From Cytophagaceae bacterium (GTDB lineage Bacteria > Bacteroidota > Bacteroidia > Cytophagales > Flexibacteraceae), in assembly GCA_947464365.1 (NCBI GenBank), contig CANHWS010000028.1, forward strand, positions 1 through 20,026: a stretch of DNA of 20,026 nt, in the 5' to 3' direction. The notes beneath the pieces are model-generated. The model was not told the DNA's origin. It did no database searches and saw only the letters and a program-made list of their open reading frames with translations. The stretch's first letter is position 1, and each line of letters opens with the position of its first letter. The position numbers and the translations under genes are program-made. Positions 14,110 through 20,026 of the stretch are shown one piece after another.

Positions 14110-15696
14110 ATGGACACGTTTAATCTCAAAATACAGGAACTCAAGGCAGATTCATTTCTGGCCCGTCAGTTTCATGCCCTAAAGGAGAATCGGTTCAGTA
14201 CGCCTTTCGGTATCCTCATCATGCTCGTCATGTGCAGCTGCATGGGGTATGGCATGGTCATGGCGGGATACAAGATCGGCATCACGATCGTGGTGAGCTT
14301 GATCGGTTTACCATTTTTTATGGCTGCCGTCGTTAACCAGAAGGCGGGGCTGTTCATGATCTTTGGCCTGTCCTTTTTCGTCCTTGGCATCAAACGATTT
14401 GTAGGCGAAGCCCCTGTTGGCCTTGCTATGGACATCATGATCGCTGGTACGTTTGTGGGTCTGCTAGCAAGGCAGATCAACCAACGGGCAAGCTGGAAAT
14501 TTATGCACAACCCAGTGGCCTACATGGTTGGCATCTGGATTTTGATGATTTTCATCCAGCTTTTTAATCCCGTAGCTGCTAGTAGGTTGGCTTGGGTCTA
14601 TACCGTCCGGTCAACGGCTGGCTTCATGGTGATGTACTATGTGACACTTTATGCAGTCGACAACGTCAAGTACATAACCAACCTGATGAAATTATGGGTC
14701 GTTTTGGCCATCTTGGTTATGCTTTACGGCTTCAAACAGGAGTATGTCGGCTTCTTCCAGTTCGAGACCGATTGGATCATGAGCGACTCCGAACGTTACG
14801 GTCTGCTATACATCATGGGGCGTTTTCGGAAGTTTAGTTTCCTGTCTGACCCAATGATCTATGGCGTCTTCATGGCCCTCACCAGTGTCGTTTGTTTGAT
14901 TTTGGCCTCTGGCCCTTATCGTGCATCCTATCGCATTGGTCTGATCCTTTTGTCCATCCTGATGGCAACAGCCATGATCCACTCGGGTACCCGGGCTGCC
15001 TATATAGCCTTCCCGGTCGGGATTGCCTTCTTCAGTACCATAACCCTCAAGCGTAACATCATAGCACTAGCGGTGGCAGTCTTTGCGATAGGCTTTGTCT
15101 TGGCCAAAATGCCAACGGGTGGCAACCTCAACCTTATACGGTTCCAAACAGCCTTCCGCCCAGAGGAAGATGAAAGCTATAAAGTCCGCGAAGCAAACAA
15201 AGCTTTTGTTAAGCCCTTTATCCAAAGCCTGCCGTTTGGTGCTGGCCTAGGATCAACAGGTTATTGGGGCAAACGTTTTAGCCAAGGCGCTCCTTTGGCA
15301 GACTTCCCACCTGATAGCGGCTTTGTCCGTGTTGCTGTAGAGCAAGGCTATGTAAGCCTATTTGTGTACCTCTTGCTGTTTTTTGTTACCTTCAATAACG
15401 GTGTCAAAAATCATTACAAGATCCAGGACCCTAAGCTCCAGAATTTCAGTATGGCACTGCTTGCTGGTTTGTTGATCCTGACCGTAGCAAACTTCCCACA
15501 AGAAGCTATCGGACAGATTCCGAACAACCTGATTTTCTTCGTGATGCTTGCAATGAGTACTAAGCTATACGAGCTGGATCAGAAGAAACAGTTCACCGAT
15601 ACCTCCTCGCCATCCAAGAATCTCAATCCATACCACTCAGGGTCCATCGGAATGAGTAGAGCCTTCACCAACCAAAACTCGGTACCACTGACATAA
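14110..15696 (+). CDS. Wzy/WaaL-type polysaccharide polymerase or ligase
   Basis: A 528-residue polytopic membrane protein with roughly eleven to thirteen hydrophobic segments starting near residue 34. The large soluble loop between the last segments and the motif HSGTRAAYIAF (H291-R295) followed later by SLPFGAGLGSTG place it in the O-antigen ligase/polymerase family (Wzy_C). With a Wzx-like flippase and a Wzc-like protein in the same locus, it most likely polymerises lipid-linked repeat units in the periplasm; ligation to a lipid acceptor is the alternative and cannot be told apart by sequence. A polar C-terminal tail of about 45 residues follows the last helix. Upstream spacing is 20 bases, with CCA before the ATG. 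Confidence 0.88.
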   Translation: MDTFNLKIQELKADSFLARQFHALKENRFSTPFGILIMLVMCSCMGYGMVMAGYKIGITIVVSLIGLPFFMAAVVNQKAGLFMIFGLSFFVLGIKRFVGEAPVGLAMDIMIAGTFVGLLARQINQRASWKFMHNPVAYMVGIWILMIFIQLFNPVAASRLAWVYTVRSTAGFMVMYYVTLYAVDNVKYITNLMKLWVVLAILVMLYGFKQEYVGFFQFETDWIMSDSERYGLLYIMGRFRKFSFLSDPMIYGVFMALTSVVCLILASGPYRASYRIGLILLSILMATAMIHSGTRAAYIAFPVGIAFFSTITLKRNIIALAVAVFAIGFVLAKMPTGGNLNLIRFQTAFRPEEDESYKVREANKAFVKPFIQSLPFGAGLGSTGYWGKRFSQGAPLADFPPDSGFVRVAVEQGYVSLFVYLLLFFVTFNNGVKNHYKIQDPKLQNFSMALLAGLLILTVANFPQEAIGQIPNNLIFFVMLAMSTKLYELDQKKQFTDTSSPSKNLNPYHSGSIGMSRAFTNQNSVPLT

Positions 15697-15810
15697 CCTG
15701 AATATTCCCTCTTTAGTAGTAGTTACCCATTGCCTGAGTCCTCCTAGCCAAACGCTGAACCAACATTGTTAGACAATCAACAAGAAAGGCTAGGCCCCAA
15801 ATACAGACCT

Positions 15811-16911
15811 ATGAAAAACATATTATTAACCATCCTAGTCCTCGTCAGTAGCGTTGCGCTGTCAATTGCTCAGCCACGGAGCAGCAGTAGCAGCAGCTCC
15901 TCGTCTTCAGCACCACAGCCAACCCCAGTGCGTCGTCCGATCGGTACTGTGCAGCCAGAAACTGTTTACGTGGAACGCCCTGCATCACAAGGCCGCATTC
16001 AGCCCGAAACTGTTTATGTAGAGCGTCCGCCGGTACAACAATCAGCCCCGAGGCCAGCTACCAGGGTTCAGCCCGAAACGGTATATGTCGAGCGTCCACC
16101 GGCAAACCGCATCCAGCCCGAAACCATTTATGTTGATCCGCCAACCAAACAAAAGGCCGGCTCTGCCAAGACAAATGCTGACCGTACAGATCGTGGTACC
16201 AAAAATGCACGTGCGACAAGCTACGAGGACAGCAGCGCAACCTACTCGGCCAACTATAATGTACCTACAACAGACTATCGTCGTTTGATCATGCCAGAGG
16301 ACTCATTCCCTGCTGACTTTGAGGAACGTTTAGTCCAAACCGCATGGAAAAACCTACCAATTAACCGTGGCCTTGAAGCAAAGCTTAAACAGACGCAAGA
16401 GTATCACCTCCAGACACGCAGATCTTGGTTCACGGATATCGTGTTCTTTGCCCAAACCAACTTTACTGACTATGGCAACGGTGCTGGTGCACGCCCAACG
16501 ATCAGTGCCGCCCCAAGTGGCCTTGGTGCTGGTCTGTCTTTCAACCTTGGGCAGTTTGTCAACTACGGCAGCCGTGTAAGGAATAGCCGTGAGGGCACCA
16601 ACATTGCTCAGGCAGATCTCAACTACCAAAAACACTTCATGAGGTCCGAGACCATTAAACGGTATCAGAGCTTCTTGATGTATAAAAACCTGACCAAGAG
16701 CGAGACCGAACTAGCTAACGAGCAGGAGATGACCCTCAAAGTCATGAAGCTCAACTTCGAGACAGGCCAAGTTGCGGTCGAGGAATTTGCTAAAATCCAG
16801 AAGGCCTATGCTGATGCAGCCCAACTCGTGATTACCAGCCGCCACAATATGTTTATGGCCAAGGCTTATCTCGAGGAGTGGATCGGTGTCAAACTCGAAG
16901 AAGTTAAATAA
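15811..16911 (+). CDS. TolC-like outer-membrane protein with N-terminal repeat region
   Basis: I chose ATG 15811 because it gives a clean signal peptide (MKNILLTILVLVSSVALSIA, cut before Q21); the frame also opens at TTG 15766, which would add 15 residues ahead of the signal. The mature 346 residues begin with ten consecutive serines (24-33) and a Pro-rich segment with four copies of a QPETVYVERP-type repeat (starting at residues 48, 64, 87 and 102), then a polar linker. The C-terminal part (from about 180) resembles one half of an outer-membrane efflux protein: a beta-rich GLGAGLSFNLGQFVNYGSRV stretch followed by long helices ending MAKAYLEEWIGVKLEE. Usual TolC proteins have two such halves, so this is short. 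It probably forms or supports the outer-membrane exit for polysaccharide together with the Wzc-like protein. The OMF relationship is moderately sure; the export role is inferred. Confidence 0.75.
   Translation: MKNILLTILVLVSSVALSIAQPRSSSSSSSSSSAPQPTPVRRPIGTVQPETVYVERPASQGRIQPETVYVERPPVQQSAPRPATRVQPETVYVERPPANRIQPETIYVDPPTKQKAGSAKTNADRTDRGTKNARATSYEDSSATYSANYNVPTTDYRRLIMPEDSFPADFEERLVQTAWKNLPINRGLEAKLKQTQEYHLQTRRSWFTDIVFFAQTNFTDYGNGAGARPTISAAPSGLGAGLSFNLGQFVNYGSRVRNSREGTNIAQADLNYQKHFMRSETIKRYQSFLMYKNLTKSETELANEQEMTLKVMKLNFETGQVAVEEFAKIQKAYADAAQLVITSRHNMFMAKAYLEEWIGVKLEEVK
15952..16143 (+). repeat. four imperfect in-frame repeats (QPETVYVERP type)
   Basis: Copies start at 15952, 16000, 16069 and 16114 and encode QPETVYVERP, QPETVYVERPP, QPETVYVERPP and QPETIYVDPP, separated by 5-13 variable residues rich in Pro, Gln and Arg. 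The nucleotide copies differ at many third positions (for example GTTTACGTG, GTTTATGTA, GTATATGTC), so the peptide, rather than the DNA, seems to be conserved. Confidence 0.85.
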
Positions 16912-17172
16912 CACCACCTTCGTCAATCGCCTTCCAGTACAGATTTAATATTTAGGTTACGCTTGTAAGTATTGTCGCTTGTTTCGACCATAAAGTAGAT
17001 CTTCAACATCCATCTTTGTGAGTGCTAACTCAACTTAGCCAACCGAGCGCATTATCATTTCTAGCCAACCTAATCTATTACCAGTTAGGCCCAGATAGGG
17101 TCAGTTGATATACAAATCGACCAATCGGGCCAACTCCAAACCAACGAACAAGCGCTCTCAACTAACTTTACC
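16912..17172. other. intergenic leader before the Wzc-like gene
   Basis: A 261-base gap, the longest inside the polysaccharide locus, with no credible reading frame. TAGCCAACC occurs twice in direct orientation (17036-17044 and 17062-17070). A weak inverted pair CCTAA / TTAGG follows. CATCTTTG (17011-17018) is a one-mismatch -7 element without a well-spaced TTG. The region could hold a separate promoter or a long untranslated leader for the co-polymerase gene. Confidence 0.45.
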
Positions 17173-19518
17173 ATGGAACTATCGTATTATTTCAACATCC
17201 TCTGGCGGAGGAAATGGTTACTGCTCGGCATCCCGCTAGTAGTGATGCTGATCGTCTTCTTGGTAGTTGCTAGCCTGCCCAAAACCTATAAGGCGCGCGC
17301 CATTATGGCTACTGGCATCACCGAGCAAAGCGAAGGCAACCCACTTGGGGGCTACGTTTATATGCAGCCATTTGAGGTAAACACCAAGTTTGCTAACCTT
17401 ATGGAGCTCATTAAGTCCCAGCCTCTGAGCACCGCTGTAGGCTACGAGCTACTCCTGCATGACCTCGAGAACAAAAGCAAAGCCTTCCGGACACCGTCCA
17501 AAGAGCTTGCTGTGGACGAAGGTGGCATGATTGCCCTACTACGTCGCAAACTCCAGGCCGAGAACATTTTGTCTGCCAATGCTAGCACCGAGGATTTACT
17601 CTATCGTTTGCTGCGTTCGTACGGGTATGATGCCGAGTCCATCAACCGTGCAACGTCAGTCACGCGTGTGCCCGAGTCTGACTACATGAAAATCGAGTTT
17701 GGCAGCGAAAACCCACAGCTTTCTGCTTTCGCCGTCAACAGAGCCTGCGAGATCCTGATGACAATCCGGAACCAAGTTAGCCTCAGCAACAACAACAACT
17801 TGTTAGAGTACCTACGTCGATTGGCTGAGCGTAAACGCCTTGAGATGGAAGCCAAAGTCGAAGAGCTCAAGAACTACAAGATGCGTAACCGCGTCATTAA
17901 CCTCTACGAGCAAACCAAAGCCTTGGTTGATCAGCAAAAAGACATTGAGATCGCACGTGAGCAAGAGCGCAAAAACCTCTACGGCCTCAAAAATAACATT
18001 AAGGAAATTGAAGGGCGGTTTGCGCCCCGCAAGCGTCAGTATCTAGAGGCTCTATCTGGAGATTTCAACCGCCGGATGGAAGAGTATCGCCGTCGCATTG
18101 CCGAAAATCAAGACAAATTTGTCGAGAGCAACATGCGGGACTCTGTCTATCTGCGCAATGCCGAAAGGATCCGTGCTGAATTTGATGACCTAGTAAAAAC
18201 CAATCATGAGGCCTTCTTGCTCAACCCAAACACCACCAAACAAAACTTGGTGGACCGTCAGCTAAATGCCGAGTTTGACCTCGAGATTGCCAAAAACGCT
18301 ACCTCCTCTCTCGATGCAGAAAGCAACCGGATCGAGAACAAGATCAATAGCTACACTCCGCACGAGGCAACGATCAACAAACTAGAGCGTGAGATCGAGA
18401 CCAACATGCAGGCTTACTTGGTTATCCTGAACAAACTCAATGACCTACAGTTCGGCTCTTTGAACTTCTATAAAGCACTCAAAACGATCGAGAAAGGTGT
18501 TGCGCCAGAGCGACCAGAAACCAACCGTATCTGGCTATTTGTGGCCATTGCTGGTTTTGCTGCCTTCTTGTTGGTGGCCCTGATCATCCTCGCTGTTGAC
18601 TATTTTGATGATAGCGTCCGGAACGTAACCGGGTTCGAGCGTGAAACTGGTGTCCGCCCTGTGGCTGGCCTTAATATGATCCCGAGCGGTTCATTTGATC
18701 TTGGTCGTGTTTTCCGCGAAGAGCAAGCCGATGGTTCGCTCGAGATGTTCAAGAATCAGGTGCGCTCACTCCGCACCCAGATAGAACAAGACCCTGACAG
18801 CAAAGTCTACGTCCTGACTGATTTCAGCGGACAGGCTGGAAAAACTACCGTGGCCGTCTCATTGGCATACGCCCTAGGCCTCACTGGCAAAAGGGTCCTG
18901 CTTGCAGATGCCAACTTCCGTAACAACGAGCTAACCCGCTTGTTCCAAGCCCCAGAGCTGATCAACAACGGTATGAACAGCCTTGTCTTGCCCAACAATA
19001 CGACTGAGGTCACGAAGCGTATTGATGTTGCTGGTACAGGCCGTAGCAGCATGACCCCAAGCGAAATTATGCCGGATTATGCCTGGAGGAGCCTCTTCGA
19101 CCGTTGGAGAAGGGATTACGATTACATCATCGTCGAGTGTCGCAGCCTACTACAGTACAATGACACCGAAGAGCTGATGCCGTATGCCGATAAAGTCATT
19201 GCGGTGTACCCAAGCTACTCAGTCATCAGCAAAGCCGACCTGCGCAACATCGAGAACCTGCAAGAGTACGGCGCCAAGTTCGGCGGTGTCGTCCTGAACC
19301 AAATCCGGAACGACAACATGGGTGACATCGTGGGTGACGTTAGTCGCTATAGCAACAACGGTGGTGCTCCATGGTATAGCCGCGTGTTCCAGAGCCGTAA
19401 AAACAATGGCAATTCCCAGAACTTTGACTACCACGAAGGCCGCAATGGCAGCCACCGTGTGGATCCCAAACCAAATAGCACTGGCACCACGTTTAACTTC
19501 AACGGGAATAATGACTAG
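17173..19518 (+). CDS. Wzc-like polysaccharide co-polymerase / BY-kinase-like protein
   Basis: A 781-residue protein with the Wzc layout: N-terminal Wzz domain with first helix at about 14-34, a long periplasmic coiled coil (about 205-425), the Pro-rich PERPETN segment, second helix about 452-476, then a cytoplasmic P-loop domain. Walker A is SGQAGKTT (S552-T559, K557). Walker A' is LLADANFR (D579 kept, Asn581 where Wzc has Asp) and the Walker B position is IIVECRS with Glu655 instead of Asp and without the following Pro. The C-terminal tail after about 720 is Asn/Gly-rich with few Tyr, unlike the Tyr cluster that Wzc autophosphorylates. It should control chain length and couple polymerisation to export; kinase activity is doubtful. 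It is the last gene of the locus and is followed by a strong terminator. Confidence 0.9.
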   Translation: MELSYYFNILWRRKWLLLGIPLVVMLIVFLVVASLPKTYKARAIMATGITEQSEGNPLGGYVYMQPFEVNTKFANLMELIKSQPLSTAVGYELLLHDLENKSKAFRTPSKELAVDEGGMIALLRRKLQAENILSANASTEDLLYRLLRSYGYDAESINRATSVTRVPESDYMKIEFGSENPQLSAFAVNRACEILMTIRNQVSLSNNNNLLEYLRRLAERKRLEMEAKVEELKNYKMRNRVINLYEQTKALVDQQKDIEIAREQERKNLYGLKNNIKEIEGRFAPRKRQYLEALSGDFNRRMEEYRRRIAENQDKFVESNMRDSVYLRNAERIRAEFDDLVKTNHEAFLLNPNTTKQNLVDRQLNAEFDLEIAKNATSSLDAESNRIENKINSYTPHEATINKLEREIETNMQAYLVILNKLNDLQFGSLNFYKALKTIEKGVAPERPETNRIWLFVAIAGFAAFLLVALIILAVDYFDDSVRNVTGFERETGVRPVAGLNMIPSGSFDLGRVFREEQADGSLEMFKNQVRSLRTQIEQDPDSKVYVLTDFSGQAGKTTVAVSLAYALGLTGKRVLLADANFRNNELTRLFQAPELINNGMNSLVLPNNTTEVTKRIDVAGTGRSSMTPSEIMPDYAWRSLFDRWRRDYDYIIVECRSLLQYNDTEELMPYADKVIAVYPSYSVISKADLRNIENLQEYGAKFGGVVLNQIRNDNMGDIVGDVSRYSNNGGAPWYSRVFQSRKNNGNSQNFDYHEGRNGSHRVDPKPNSTGTTFNFNGNND

Positions 19519-19551
19519 GTCAATAGTCTAAACCTCGATCTCAATATTGCC

Positions 19552-19591
19552 AAAAGGCCCTTCAGTGATTTACTGAGGGGCCTTCTTTTTT
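19552..19591 (+). terminator. rho-independent terminator after the Wzc-like gene
   Basis: GGCCCTTCAGT (19556-19566) pairs with ACTGAGGGGCC (19572-19582) through eleven pairs including one G-T wobble, closing a GATTT loop, and TTCTTTTTT follows. Four A residues before the stem give four T on the other strand, so it may also stop the convergent murC transcript, whose stop codon is 89 bases away. Confidence 0.92.
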
Positions 19592-19680
19592 GCCTTAAAA
19601 TTTCAATCAAGTCATATTCCACAATCGGTCCAATGGCCTTACAGTATTTCCTATAAAACCATTATCAAAACCAATGACAT

Positions 19681-20026
19681 CTACTTCAGCACCTGAGCTA
19701 TCGATTGCACCATGGCATCGATATCGCCAGCACCAATCGTGCAGATAACCTCCACTGGATGGTTAGCCAGATAGCCCACCAAACGTTGTTTCGGTAGCAA
19801 TAGTTTGTTCTGGATCGGGATCAGCTCCAGTAACCGTTCGCTTGTCACCCCAGGGATCGGCTGCTCGCGCGCGGGGTAGATATCTAACAAAATCACCTCG
19901 TCAGCAAGGCCTAGGGCTTTTGCAAATCCCATCAAGAAATCGCGGGTGCGGCTATATAGATGCGGTTGGAAGATGGCCGTGACCCGTCTATTTGGGTACA
20001 TCGCCTTGACCGAACTCAAAAATGCC
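19681..20026 (-). CDS. murC: UDP-N-acetylmuramate--L-alanine ligase, C-terminal part (cut by window edge)
   Basis: The last 114 codons plus stop (TAG, 19683-19681) of a gene that continues beyond the right edge; no start is present in the window. The sequence has the MurC C-terminal domain marks: a start in AFLSSVKAMYPNRRVTAIFQPHLYSRTRDF, where QPHLYSRTRD is characteristic, then LLDIYPAREQPIPGVTS and a closing IGAGDID. MurC is the cytoplasmic ATP-dependent ligase that adds L-alanine to UDP-MurNAc in peptidoglycan synthesis. Mpl, a related ligase, is less likely given the IPGVTS segment. It converges on the polysaccharide locus, sharing the intervening terminator region, and so belongs to a separate transcription unit. 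Confidence 0.93.
   Translation of the reverse strand, partial: AFLSSVKAMYPNRRVTAIFQPHLYSRTRDFLMGFAKALGLADEVILLDIYPAREQPIPGVTSERLLELIPIQNKLLLPKQRLVGYLANHPVEVICTIGAGDIDAMVQSIAQVLK

Noticed and set aside
15952..16143. CRISPR-like or tandem DNA repeat
   Set aside because: Units are short, unevenly spaced, in frame and differ at silent positions, as expected of a repeated peptide.
17011..17018. CATCTTTG as promoter of the Wzc-like gene
   Set aside because: The first base mismatches TAnnTTTG and the nearest TTG is 29 bases away.

Overview
The window looks like a chromosomal segment of a Bacteroidota (Bacteroidetes) bacterium. Start codons lack Shine-Dalgarno sequences and are instead often preceded by A/C-rich leaders such as CCAATG. 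The best promoter candidates match the Bacteroidota form TTG-N19-21-TAnnTTTG. The gene families (MBL-fold/rhodanese fusion, a DUF6132-like protein, a sugar transferase with a Cys-containing insert, a short TolC-like protein beside a Wzc-like protein) are also typical of that phylum. Species cannot be fixed from the sequence alone.

Layout. Positions 1-684 are AT-rich (about 28% G+C over 181-300, counted by hand) and hold one poorly recognisable minus-strand reading frame. Next comes a complete minus-strand tRNA-Gly(GCC) with its own terminator and promoter, then about 500 bases without a convincing gene. Positions 1344-4481 form a plus-strand sulfur/thiol module: persulfide dioxygenase-rhodanese fusion, single-domain rhodanese, exported rhodanese-thioredoxin lipoprotein, a two-helix membrane protein with a CxxxxC loop, and thioredoxin. 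A 390-base gap follows, then a stand-alone response regulator receiver (4869-5261).

Positions 5403-19518 are a plus-strand exopolysaccharide/capsule locus. In order it holds: initiating sugar transferase, SAM methyltransferase, membrane GT2 with a QxxRW motif, GT4, Wzx-like flippase, a second GT-B enzyme, hexapeptide-repeat acyltransferase, a 46-residue single-helix protein, GT2, Wzy/WaaL-type polymerase, TolC-like outer-membrane protein with a repeat region, and a Wzc-like co-polymerase with altered kinase motifs. A strong terminator at 19552-19591 separates it from a convergent partial murC at the right edge.

How it works together (inference). The sugar transferase loads the first sugar on undecaprenyl phosphate. 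The three or four glycosyltransferases extend the unit, and the methyltransferase and acyltransferase may decorate it. The flippase moves it across the inner membrane, the Wzy-like protein polymerises it, and Wzc plus the TolC-like protein support chain-length control and export. No Wza/SLBB export gene is present in the window. The sulfur module would oxidise or relay sulfane sulfur on both sides of the inner membrane. Whether it is functionally tied to the polysaccharide locus is not shown by the sequence.
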